Shown here one piece after another: positions 1-6,888 of a stretch of 21,029 nt of DNA. Under the pieces are notes generated by a model, which was not told the origin of the DNA, ran no database searches, and was given only the letters and a program-made list of their open reading frames with translations. The stretch is taken from positions 1-21,029 of the forward strand of contig JADLHH010000134.1 of assembly GCA_020848855.1 (NCBI GenBank). The letters run 5' to 3'. This stretch comes from Anaerolineae bacterium (lineage in GTDB: Bacteria; Chloroflexota; Anaerolineae; Aggregatilineales; Phototrophicaceae). The position numbers and the translations under genes are program-made. Position 1 is the first letter of the stretch. Each line of letters begins with the position of its first letter.

Positions 1-204
1 ATCGACTGCTCCTGCCAGATCGGCGCGGGTGAAGTTGTTCAGCCGCGTCCACAAGCCGACGAACGGCGCGCTGGCAAGCTGCGCCTGCATCCCCACCAGC
101 CGCTCGACAGCGGCAGGCACGGGCAGGGTTTCGCGCGCCAGCAGCATCTGCCGGGCGAGCAGCGCGCGGTTCAGTTCACGTAACGTCAGGGTACGTTCGG
201 TCAT
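1..204 (-). CDS. Winged-helix DNA-binding protein, AlkZ/YcaQ-like (HTH_42), partial
   Basis: Only the first 68 codons are present; the gene runs off the left edge. The N-terminus reads MTERTLTLRELNRALLARQ, followed by an 'ERLVGMQAQ' stretch and 'FVGLWTRL'. This is the usual opening of the PF06224 winged-helix family, which includes the DNA glycosylases AlkZ and YcaQ that excise alkylated or crosslinked bases. The ATG at 202-204 is preceded by a strong Shine-Dalgarno sequence, GGAGGTGA (complement of 211-218). It is the last visible gene of the minus-strand cluster, 47 bp after the ECF sigma gene, so it may be cotranscribed with it. The family call rests on the N-terminal motif only; the catalytic region lies outside the window. 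Confidence 0.75.
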   Translation of the reverse strand, partial: MTERTLTLRELNRALLARQMLLARETLPVPAAVERLVGMQAQLASAPFVGLWTRLNNFTRADLAGAVD

Positions 205-251
205 GGGCTGTCACCTCCAAACCGAACAATTGTACAACCTGAAGGCGGTGG

Positions 252-1478
252 TTAGCCAACCTGCATCTCGTCCAGCCGCCGCAGCAAATAGGCGCGCTCG
301 GCACGGTTGCCGCACAGTTCCAGCGCGCGCTGGTAGGCGTCGGCGGCGGCTTCGCGCTGGTTCGTCCGGCGCAGCAGGTCAGCGCGGGCGGCGTGGTAAG
401 GGTAGTAATCGTCCACGTCATCACCGAGCCTGAGCAGCAGCGCCAGCCCCTGCGCCGCGCCCCACGCCATCGCCACTGCCACCGCTCGGTTGACTTCAAC
501 CACCGGCGACGGCGTCATCACCGCCAGCGTATCATACAGCGCCGCGATCTGATGCCAGTCGGTGTCGTCGGGCGTCGCGGCTTCGGCGTGCAGGGCGCTG
601 ATCGCCGCCTGCACCTGATACGGACCCGGCGCGCGCAGCGCCAGCGCTTCGTCCAGCACGGCGATACCCTCGCGGATTTTCGCGCGATCCCACGCCGAGC
701 GATCCTGCTCGTCCAGCAGGATCAGGTCGTCCGCCGCGTTCTGGCGCGCCGCGCGCCGCGAATCGTGCAGCAGCATCAACGCCAGCAGCCCGCGCGCCTC
801 GGCATTGTCTACCATCAGCGCCACCAGCACGCGGCACAGCCGGATCGCCTCGGCGCACAAATCGCCGCGCGTGAGCGCAGCGCCGCTGGTCGTCACGTAG
901 CCTTCGTTGAAAATCAGGTAGATAACCGCCAGCAGCGCGTCGAGCCGCGTCGGCAGCAGGTCAGCGGGCGGCACGCGGTACGGGATGCCGGCGTCGCGGA
1001 TTTTGCGCCGCGCCCGCGCCAGCCGCTGCGCCATCGTCGGCTCCGGGACGAGGAACGCCCGCGCTACTTCCGGCGTCGAAAGCCCGCCGAGCGTGTGCAG
1101 CGTCAGCGCGACCTGGGCTTCCAGCGCCAGCGCCGGGTGACAGCAGGTGAACATCAGCTTGAGCCGGTCATCGGGGATTGGGTTGTCGTCCATATCGGGT
1201 TCATCCTCGCTGACGAGCGAGTCGAGGAGCGGCGCTTTGCGCTCCACGTTGGATGCGCGGCGCAGGCGGTCGATGGCGCGGCGTTTGGCGACAGTCAGCA
1301 GCCACGCGCCGGGGCTGCGCGGAACGCCGTCGATCTCCCAGCGTTCCAGCGCCGCCACCAGCGCGTCCTGGAGCGCGTCTTCCGCCAGCGTGAAATCGCC
1401 CAACTGGCTGATCAGCGCGGCGAGGACGCGCCCATGTTCCGCGCGGAAAGCCTGTTCAATCTGCGCCGCGACCGTCAT
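252..1478 (-). CDS. ECF42-type RNA polymerase sigma factor with C-terminal TPR-like extension
   Basis: 408 residues, about twice the length of a plain ECF sigma factor. Sigma region 2 spans about residues 10-75 (LAEDALQDAL, then PGAWLLTVAKRRAIDRLRR). Region 4 spans about 105-160 (CCHPAL, GLSTPEVARAFLVPEPTMAQR). Next come the family signature YLIFNEGY at 187-194 (DUF6596) and a helical repeat region to the end (for example AAADAYQRALELCG near 377-390). This architecture is that of the ECF42 group, where the C-terminal extension is thought to replace a separate anti-sigma factor. ECF42 genes are typically next to DGPF-motif (YCII-related) genes, and one lies two genes upstream here. No anti-sigma gene is visible. 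The ATG at 1476-1478 has only a weak GGAG-like site before it. Target genes cannot be deduced. Confidence 0.9.
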   Translation of the reverse strand: MTVAAQIEQAFRAEHGRVLAALISQLGDFTLAEDALQDALVAALERWEIDGVPRSPGAWLLTVAKRRAIDRLRRASNVERKAPLLDSLVSEDEPDMDDNPIPDDRLKLMFTCCHPALALEAQVALTLHTLGGLSTPEVARAFLVPEPTMAQRLARARRKIRDAGIPYRVPPADLLPTRLDALLAVIYLIFNEGYVTTSGAALTRGDLCAEAIRLCRVLVALMVDNAEARGLLALMLLHDSRRAARQNAADDLILLDEQDRSAWDRAKIREGIAVLDEALALRAPGPYQVQAAISALHAEAATPDDTDWHQIAALYDTLAVMTPSPVVEVNRAVAVAMAWGAAQGLALLLRLGDDVDDYYPYHAARADLLRRTNQREAAADAYQRALELCGNRAERAYLLRRLDEMQVG

Positions 1479-1556
1479 TCAGCCTGCTCCATAAACTGCC
1501 GTGCATTAGCGCGCGAATCTCAGGTGAGGCGGCGGCGCAGGAAACGGGATCGGTCT

Positions 1557-2018
1557 TCAACGCACCGCTTTCTTCACCAGCGCGCCGATCCGTTCCTCTT
1601 CGGCGGGCGTGAGCGCCGTCAGCGCGAACGCGGTCGCCCACATGTCGCCATCGTCGAGCATCGCCGTGTCATTGAAACCCAACGTCGCGTAGCGCGTGCC
1701 GAACTTCTGCGCGGGCTGGAAGAAGCAGACGATCTTGCCGTCCTGGTTGGCATACGCGGGCATCCCGTACCAGGTTTTGGGCGTGAGTTCCGGCGCGCTG
1801 GCGGTGATGATCTCGTGAATCCGCGTCGCCATACCGCGATCCGGCTCCGACATATCGGCGATTTTCTCAAGCAAGTCCTTTTCGCCATCCGCCCTTGCCT
1901 GCTCCGCGCGCGCACTGCGCCGGGCTTCCACCTTCAGCTCTTTGGCGCGCTCTTTCATCGCGGCGCGTTCCTCGGCGGTAAATCCATCGGACTTTGCAGT
2001 TCGCTCTGCGTTTTTCAT
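1557..2018 (-). CDS. DUF1801 domain protein (YdhG-like)
   Basis: 153 residues. The first 50 residues are a highly charged Lys/Arg/Glu/Ala helix ([20 protein letters not shown]). The rest is a DUF1801 domain: a '[15 protein letters not shown]' stretch, then [20 protein letters not shown] and a '[12 protein letters not shown]' segment. DUF1801 proteins are small cytoplasmic proteins related to the frataxin-like iron chaperone described in Bacillus; most, including this subtype, have no assigned role. The ATG at 2016-2018 has a good ribosome site, AGGAG, 8 nt upstream. It lies 45 bp after the DGPF gene and 78 bp before the sigma gene on the same strand, and DUF1801 proteins recur in such sigma/DGPF clusters. 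The family call is fairly sure; the biochemical role is unknown. Confidence 0.75.
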   Translation of the reverse strand: MKNAERTAKSDGFTAEERAAMKERAKELKVEARRSARAEQARADGEKDLLEKIADMSEPDRGMATRIHEIITASAPELTPKTWYGMPAYANQDGKIVCFFQPAQKFGTRYATLGFNDTAMLDDGDMWATAFALTALTPAEEERIGALVKKAVR

Positions 2019-2063
2019 GGAATCTACTCCTGTGACTTCAAGTTACCGATGAAGTTCGACGCG

Positions 2064-2420
2064 CTACGCCTCCGACGACCAGAGCGGGCGCACCTCGACC
2101 GAGCCGTACCAGGCGTGCGGAATTTTGGCTGCCCAGCCCAGCGCTTCGTCAAGGTCTTTGCAGTTGAGCAGGAAGTAGCCGCCGAACTGCTCGTGGGTTT
2201 CGGCGAAGGGACCGTCGGTGGTCAGCGTCTTGCCGTCGCGCACGCGCACCGTGGTTGCCGTGGCGATTGGCGCAAGCCCATTGTTGTCCACCAGCACGCC
2301 GGCGGCTTTCATTTCGCCCATCAGGGCAAACCACTTCTCCGGACCGATCTGCTCATATTGTTCGGGCGTGAAGTTCGCCGTGGCTGCCTCGCTGGCGTAT
2401 AACAGCAGCATATATTTCAT
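2064..2420 (-). CDS. YCII-related DGPF-motif protein
   Basis: 118 residues from the ATG at 2418-2420, chosen because AGGAG lies about 9 nt upstream and the family starts MKYMLLLYASE. An in-frame upstream ATG at 2465 would add 15 atypical residues and is rejected. The eponymous motif is present as LTTDGPFAET (about residues 66-75), followed by EQFGGYFLLNCKDLDEALGWAAKIP. It is a ferredoxin-like alpha/beta YCII fold; the enzyme activity of this family has not been established. DGPF proteins are the characteristic neighbours and presumed targets of ECF42 sigma factors. Here it would be the first gene of the DGPF-DUF1801-sigma unit. Confidence 0.9.
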   Translation of the reverse strand: MKYMLLLYASEAATANFTPEQYEQIGPEKWFALMGEMKAAGVLVDNNGLAPIATATTVRVRDGKTLTTDGPFAETHEQFGGYFLLNCKDLDEALGWAAKIPHAWYGSVEVRPLWSSEA

Positions 2421-2432
2421 GAGTTCGCTCTC

Positions 2433-2471
2433 CTGTCGTATAGACTGTCGGCTGTTGATGACCATCTATAC
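2433..2471 (-). promoter_or_regulatory. Candidate regulatory repeats upstream of the DGPF gene
   Basis: Two overlapping repeat patterns lie just before the DGPF gene. One is an inverted repeat, GTATAGA (2438-2444) and TCTATAC (2465-2471), separated by 20 bp. The other is a direct repeat of CTGTCG (2433-2438 and 2445-2450), read on the minus strand as CGACAG-TCTATA-CGACAG; its gene-proximal copy overlaps the ribosome site. I did not find an exact TGTCGA on the coding strand, the -35 motif I recall for ECF42. The role as operator or promoter is inferred from position only. Confidence 0.3.
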
Positions 2472-2548
2472 AAACGTCGAACGGGAATCGCTCAAAATGA
2501 CAGGTCGTCGTCGGCTCTCATCAATTACTCATAATTCAAGGCTTGGCG

Positions 2549-2896
2549 CTACAAACTGCTTTCCGCCGCGCCGAAATACACATCCACCGACCTGATCTTG
2601 CCGTCCGCGAACTGGTAATACTCGACATTGTGGAAGCGCTTACCGTCCTTGAGTTGTGCCACGTAGCGCGCAAATGCCGCGTCACCCTTGACGAATACCT
2701 GCTCGACGGCGTGGCTTTTAAACTGCACGCTGTTGGGGAAGCAGCGCTCGAAATACGCCGCCTTATCGATGTGGTCGTCATTTGGGCTGGTGAAGGTAAA
2801 GTCGTCGCTCAGCAGCGCTTCCAGCGCCTGCCGATCCTGACCGAAGAACGCCGCGAACATCTTCCGCACCATTCCGTCAATCGTCTTCTCATCCAT
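2549..2896 (-). CDS. NTF2/SnoaL-like protein
   Basis: 115 residues from the ATG at 2894-2896; a GTG two codons upstream (2900-2902) is also possible. A GGAG at 2907-2910 lies 10 nt from the ATG but only 4 nt from the GTG, which favours the ATG. The pattern is that of the nuclear-transport-factor-2 / SnoaL fold: an N-terminal helical part (MVRKMFAAFFGQDRQALEAL), LSDDFTFTSPNDD, 'YFERCFP', then beta strands ending with FHNVEYYQFADGKIRSVDVY. Such small cytoplasmic alpha+beta-cone proteins may be isomerases, hydrolases or ligand-binding proteins, so no substrate can be named. It lies 128 bp upstream of the DGPF gene and could belong to the same regulon. Confidence 0.75.
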   Translation of the reverse strand: MDEKTIDGMVRKMFAAFFGQDRQALEALLSDDFTFTSPNDDHIDKAAYFERCFPNSVQFKSHAVEQVFVKGDAAFARYVAQLKDGKRFHNVEYYQFADGKIRSVDVYFGAAESSL

Positions 2897-2943
2897 CCTC
2901 ACACACTCCGCTACTCTATATCCCTGCTTTTACTCAGCACTTT

Positions 2944-5900
2944 TCACATCACTTCCGCCGGGTCAACATCCACGTACCAGCCTTTGGGAATAGCGATCCC
3001 GTCCAGCGCCGGCGTCGGGTCGGGACCGCGCAGCAGCACCTGCCAGCGAAACACGTTGTTCTCGCGCGTGAAGAAGCACGGCGCGGGACCGATCAGTTCC
3101 GTGCCGGTCATGTTGAGCTGTTCGAGACGGCGGCGCAGCAGCCCGGCGGCGCGCTCGGCTTCCTGCTGGGCTTTCGCCTCGCTGGGGAAACGGAACAGGA
3201 TACGCACCAGCCGCCGGAACGGTGGGTAGCCGATCTCGCGGCGGTAGGCGATCTCGCGGTCGTAGAAGGCGGCGTAATCGTGGCGGGCGGCGGTCGCAAT
3301 CGCGTAGTGATCCGGCTGGTAGGTTTGCAGCACCACTCGTCCGCCGAGCAAGCCGCGCCCGGCGCGCCCGGCGACCTGCGTCAGCACCTGAAACGTCCGC
3401 TCCCCGGCGCGGAAATCCGGCAGGGCAATGCCGATATCGGCGCTGACCACGCCGACCAGCGTCACCAGCGGCAGATCGAGTCCTTTGGCGACCATCTGTG
3501 TGCCGACCATCACGTCGGCGCGGCGGTCGATGAAGCGCTGCAAAATCGCCTCGTGCGCCTCGGCATTATCGGCGGTGTCGCTGTCCCAGCGCACGACCCG
3601 CGCCTGCGGAAACATCTCGTTGAGCGTCTGCTCGACCTGCTGCGTGCCCGCACCGAAGAACTTGATGCGCTTCGAGCCGCACTGCGGGCACACGGTCGGC
3701 TCTGGCTGCTGGAAGCCGCAGTGATGGCAGCGCAGCGCCGAGCCGGTGCGATGGTGCGTCAGCGGCATGTCGCAGCGGGGACAGCGCGCGACGTAGCCGC
3801 AGTCCCGGCAGAACACGAACGTCGACTGCCCGCGCCGGTTCAGGAACAGGATCGCCTGCTCCTCACGGCTGAGCACATCTTCCAGGTTGCGCTGGAGCGC
3901 CCGGCTGAAGATGCTGGTGTTGCCGCTCTTGAGTTCCGTGCGCATGTCGACGATCTGCACCGGCGGCAGGTCGATCATCACGGCATCGGCGCTGGCGGTG
4001 TCCGCGCCGGGGCTGGGGCGGTAGCGCGGCATCACGCCCGCCCGCTCCGCCTGCTCGAAGATGTGCGCCCGGTGACCCATGATGCGCCGAGGCAGCTCCA
4101 GCTTCTCGACTTCGCCGCGCCCCACGCGGTAAGTCGTCTCCACGTCCGGCGTGGCGCTGCCGAGGATCACCACGCCGTCGTTCTGGCGCATCATCGCCTC
4201 AGCAAGATCGCGGGCGTGGTAATACGGCGGCAATATCGGCGGCGACTGCTTGTAACTGGCGTCGTGTTCCTCATCCAGCACGATCAAGCCCACGTCGGGC
4301 AGCGGCGTGAACAGCGCCGACCGCGCCCCGACGACCACCCGCACCAGCCCGTCGCGGGCGCGTCGCCAGGTGTCGTAGCGCTCGCCCTCGCCCAACCCGC
4401 TGTGGACGACCGCCGTCTGCCCCGGAAAGCGGGCGGCGACGCGCCGCACCGTCTGCGGCGTCAGGGCGATTTCCGGCACGAGCAGGATCGCCGTGCGACC
4501 GAGCGCCAGCGTCCGCTCGATGGCGCGCAGATACAGTTCAGTTTTGCCGCTGCCGGTCACGCCGTGCAGGAGAAAAACTGATCCTCGTGTCGCCGGATCA
4601 GGCAGAACCGGCGCTTCCGGCTCCCTACCAAAGGACTTCCGCGCGAACGTCTCGACTGGCAGCGGCGGCAGGTCGTCGCCCAGTTCCGCCTGCTCGCTGG
4701 CGGCGTCGGCGATCTGCCTGATCACGTCCTGCAAATCGTCGGCAATTTCGTAATCGCTGAAGCGCAGCACCCGCAAGCCGAGGCTTTCGAGGTAATCCTG
4801 CCGAACCATCTCCTCGGCTGGGGTATACTGTCCCGCCTTGCCGTCGACCTCGATCACCAGCCGCGCTTCCCGGCAGTAGAAATCGACCACGAAGCGCTCG
4901 ATGGGCTGCTGCCGCCGGAATTGGAAGCCGTCGAAGCGGCGGTTACGAATCGTGTCCCACAGCGCGTTCTCGGCAGGCGAGGGATCGACCCGTTTCTGCT
5001 GGGCAAGCTGGTCGAGCGCATCGAACATCTCCGCCTGGGCGCTCGCCCGCGCCTTGATCTGCTGTCGCTCGCCCGCCTGCGTGATCGCCTTGTTGACCCG
5101 CTCCCACGCCGCGCTCTGCGCCGGGGTCAGCATTGGCGGCGCGGCGGCGACGAACGTGCGCTCCGCCAGCGAATCGCGCCAGCGCTGCTCCTCGCCCAAT
5201 AGAATCAACTCGGCTTCTTCCAGCCGCTTCAAATCCGCCAGCGAGGCATCCGCCTGGGCGTAAATCCAGCTTACATCCATCGCGTCGCCTGCCCGCGCCA
5301 GAATGTTGAGGATGCGCATCGGCTTGTCGAGCTTGCGCAGGTCGCTGAGGATCGGCGGCACGTCGTCGGGCGAAATGGTCAGGCGCAGCGTCTCGTCGCT
5401 TGCCTGCTCGATCCAACCCGATTCGACCAGCCGGCTGACGTGGTTCTTGCTCGCGCCGGAAGCCTTGAGCGCCTCTTTCAGGTCGATGCCCGGCGTCGCG
5501 GCGACCGTCTCCAGCAAGTCCGCCGTGCGCGACGGGCGTTCGAGCGAGCGGACGGCTGCCGGTATCTCGTTGGGGTGGATCGCCAGCGCCGCCGTGCGGA
5601 TCAGGCGCGGGCGCACGCGCGGCTGCGACAGCACCGATTCGGTCGAGACGACTTCGTACTTTTCCAGCCCCTCGACCGCCGCCCGCCAGTTCTTGCCCGG
5701 CAGCGCCAGGTTCAACTGATTCCCGCGCAGCGCCCCGCGCCGCTTGAGCAGCGCCACGATTTCTTCTTCGAGCGGGTCGACCACCAGTTCCGGCGGGTAT
5801 TGCTCGCGCAGCGAGACGACCAGGTCGCGGTGCCCGGTCAAACCCGGCGGCAGCCACATCCACACACACAAGCCAATCGGCGCGCGGTACACTTCGCTCA

Positions 5901-6147
5901 TCCAGCGCGCCAGCGTGATCTGCCCCTCGGTCACCACCGGGCGCGGATCGAGCCGGGCGATCACGGGTTTGGTACGTTCGACTTCCGGTTGATCATGTAT
6001 AGACAGGACGATAGCGTGATCCATCGCCGTGCGGAAATTGACCTGCACCAGATGCCCCGGCTGGAGGAACGCTTCCAACTCCGGCGGGATGTGGTAATCG
6101 AAGGTCGCGGCGACCGGGGTGTTGACGGCTACATTCGCGTATAGCAT
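2944..6147 (-). CDS. priA: Primosomal replication restart helicase PriA with inserted DUF559 domain
   Basis: 1067 residues against about 730 in E. coli PriA. PriA is the 3'-to-5' helicase that recognises stalled forks and reloads the replisome. The N-terminal 3'-DNA-binding domain opens MLYANVAVNTPVAATFDYHI (1-20). The Q-like motif LTPAQ is at 340-344, Walker A GVTGSGKTE at 529-537, DEEH at 625-628, and GSATPD at 663-668. Four zinc-binding cysteine pairs sit at 780/783, 789/792, 807/810 and 820/823, followed by VGTQMVAKGLD and QVAGRAGRG. Between LTPAQ and Walker A there are about 185 residues instead of the roughly 25 of E. coli PriA; about 390-480 of these are a DUF559 nuclease-like domain. 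The reading frame is intact and all helicase motifs are present. The ATG has no clear ribosome site; a TAAAAT box six bases upstream suggests leaderless transcription. Confidence 0.95.
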   Translation of the reverse strand: MLYANVAVNTPVAATFDYHIPPELEAFLQPGHLVQVNFRTAMDHAIVLSIHDQPEVERTKPVIARLDPRPVVTEGQITLARWMSEVYRAPIGLCVWMWLPPGLTGHRDLVVSLREQYPPELVVDPLEEEIVALLKRRGALRGNQLNLALPGKNWRAAVEGLEKYEVVSTESVLSQPRVRPRLIRTAALAIHPNEIPAAVRSLERPSRTADLLETVAATPGIDLKEALKASGASKNHVSRLVESGWIEQASDETLRLTISPDDVPPILSDLRKLDKPMRILNILARAGDAMDVSWIYAQADASLADLKRLEEAELILLGEEQRWRDSLAERTFVAAAPPMLTPAQSAAWERVNKAITQAGERQQIKARASAQAEMFDALDQLAQQKRVDPSPAENALWDTIRNRRFDGFQFRRQQPIERFVVDFYCREARLVIEVDGKAGQYTPAEEMVRQDYLESLGLRVLRFSDYEIADDLQDVIRQIADAASEQAELGDDLPPLPVETFARKSFGREPEAPVLPDPATRGSVFLLHGVTGSGKTELYLRAIERTLALGRTAILLVPEIALTPQTVRRVAARFPGQTAVVHSGLGEGERYDTWRRARDGLVRVVVGARSALFTPLPDVGLIVLDEEHDASYKQSPPILPPYYHARDLAEAMMRQNDGVVILGSATPDVETTYRVGRGEVEKLELPRRIMGHRAHIFEQAERAGVMPRYRPSPGADTASADAVMIDLPPVQIVDMRTELKSGNTSIFSRALQRNLEDVLSREEQAILFLNRRGQSTFVFCRDCGYVARCPRCDMPLTHHRTGSALRCHHCGFQQPEPTVCPQCGSKRIKFFGAGTQQVEQTLNEMFPQARVVRWDSDTADNAEAHEAILQRFIDRRADVMVGTQMVAKGLDLPLVTLVGVVSADIGIALPDFRAGERTFQVLTQVAGRAGRGLLGGRVVLQTYQPDHYAIATAARHDYAAFYDREIAYRREIGYPPFRRLVRILFRFPSEAKAQQEAERAAGLLRRRLEQLNMTGTELIGPAPCFFTRENNVFRWQVLLRGPDPTPALDGIAIPKGWYVDVDPAEVM
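4702..4980 (-). other. DUF559 (Vsr/PD-(D/E)XK-like) domain embedded in PriA
   Basis: Approximate span of PriA residues 390-482. Visible DUF559 hallmarks are AENALWDTIRNRRFDGFQFR (392-411) with Glu393, FRRQQPIERFVVDFYC (410-425) with Asp422, LVIEVDGK (430-437) with Glu433 and Asp435, and YLESLGLRVLRFSDYEI. In stand-alone DUF559 proteins an 'H' usually follows the 'EVDG' segment; here the sequence is GKAGQY, so that histidine appears to be missing. Flanking linkers (about 350-389 and 483-520) are charged and helical or proline-rich. Domain edges are estimates. Confidence 0.8.
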
Positions 6148-6153
6148 CGCTCT

Positions 6154-6159
6154 ATTTTA
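6154..6159 (-). promoter_or_regulatory. Candidate -10 box of priA (leaderless arrangement)
   Basis: On the minus strand TAAAAT is followed by AGAGCG and then the priA ATG, so transcription would be expected to begin at or next to the start codon. TGC precedes the box, matching an extended -10. No good -35 is seen, and no Shine-Dalgarno lies before the ATG, which fits a leaderless mRNA. Confidence 0.4.
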
Positions 6160-6184
6160 GCACAAACGTACCATTATTAGTACC

Positions 6185-6278
6185 GGGTGCTGAGTGCTGA
6201 GTGCCGAGGAAAAATTTGCTTGATAGTTGCTCAACAGCCGCCAGAATAGTCCTGACTCAGCACCCAGCACTCAGCACT
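6185..6278. repeat. Imperfect inverted repeat of the GTGCTGAGT type between priA and the kinase gene
   Basis: Left arm 6185-6208 (GGGTGCTGAGTGCTGAGTGC...) and right arm 6255-6278 (ACTCAGCACCCAGCACTCAG...) match in inverted orientation with about three mismatches and a 46-bp spacer. Each arm is itself a tandem of the unit GTGCTGA. The unit ACTCAGCAC occurs once more at 2932-2940, at the other end of priA. The right arm ends next to the ribosome site of the kinase gene. It looks like a dispersed intergenic repeat; function unknown. Confidence 0.7.
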
Positions 6279-6292
6279 AAATGGGAGAGTTT

Positions 6293-6832
6293 ATGCAGCG
6301 AATCGTCGTCATTGGTGTGACCGGATCGGGCAAATCGACGTTTGGGGCGCAGCTTGCCGAATGCCTCGGCATACCGTTTATCGAGCCGGACGCACTGAGC
6401 TGGGAAGCGGGCTGGCAGCAGGTCTCGGACGAGGTGTTTCGCGGGCGCGTCGACCAAGCTACCCGCGCCGAGCGCTGGGTGTTCGGCGGCAACTACAGCA
6501 AAGCCCGCGACCTCGTCTGGACGCGCGCCGACACGCTCGTCTGGCTCGACTATCCGCTGTGGCTGGCGATGTGGCGGCTGCTGCGGCGCACTATCCGGCG
6601 CATCATCACCGGGGAGAATCTGTGGGGCACGGGCAACCGCGAGACCTGGCGCAAACAGTTCTTCAGCCGCGAGTCGCTGTTCTGGTGGGGATTACGCCAG
6701 CACCAGCGCTACCGCCGCTCGATTCCACCCGCTCTGGAACACCCAGAGCATACTCATCTGCGCGTGTTCCGGTTCCAATCGCCTCGGCAGGCGGATCAAT
6801 GGCTTGCAGGGCTACGCACAAGCAGCACGTAG
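6293..6832 (+). CDS. FlaR-like P-loop kinase / AAA-family ATPase (adenylate-kinase-like)
   Basis: 179 residues. The start at 6293 is chosen because GGGAG (6283-6287) lies 5-6 nt before it; the in-frame ATG at 6281 lies inside that region without its own site. Walker A is VIGVTGSGKSTFGAQLAE (residues 6-23). The following GIPFIEPDALSWEAGWQ and a later FGGNYSKARDLVWTRADTLV are typical of the family annotated 'DNA topology modulation protein FlaR' or 'adenylate kinase'. The middle contains WRLLRRTIRR and an ENLWGTGNRETWRKQFFSRE stretch, also family-typical. The fold is that of small nucleotide or metabolite kinases and is cytoplasmic; the substrate is unknown. The gene stands alone, divergent from priA, and its TAG stop is the first three bases of a palindromic repeat. 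Confidence 0.8.
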   Translation: MQRIVVIGVTGSGKSTFGAQLAECLGIPFIEPDALSWEAGWQQVSDEVFRGRVDQATRAERWVFGGNYSKARDLVWTRADTLVWLDYPLWLAMWRLLRRTIRRIITGENLWGTGNRETWRKQFFSRESLFWWGLRQHQRYRRSIPPALEHPEHTHLRVFRFQSPRQADQWLAGLRTSST

Positions 6833-6852
6833 GGGCACGACATGTCGTGCCC
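6833..6852. repeat. Perfect 20-bp palindrome, TAGGGGC-family hairpin (copy 1)
   Basis: GGGCACGACATGTCGTGCCC is a perfect palindrome directly after the TAG stop codon of the kinase gene. It belongs to the same family as the hairpins at 14542 and 17648, all of which begin TAGGGGC. It sits between two convergent genes and could act as a bidirectional transcript end, although no T-run follows. Confidence 0.75.
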
Positions 6853-6888
6853 AATTTCAGGAGCCAGTTGTCTCAGAGGATAACCCCC

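Noticed and set aside
393..2402. A 669-residue open frame on the plus strand
   Set aside because: It runs opposite the sigma factor, DUF1801 and DGPF genes, is extremely rich in Arg, Gln and His and has no domain likeness; it is an effect of high third-position GC in the real genes.
3280..4581. A 433-residue open frame on the plus strand opposite priA
   Set aside because: Low-complexity Arg/His/Ala sequence without motifs; priA on the other strand has all its helicase motifs intact.
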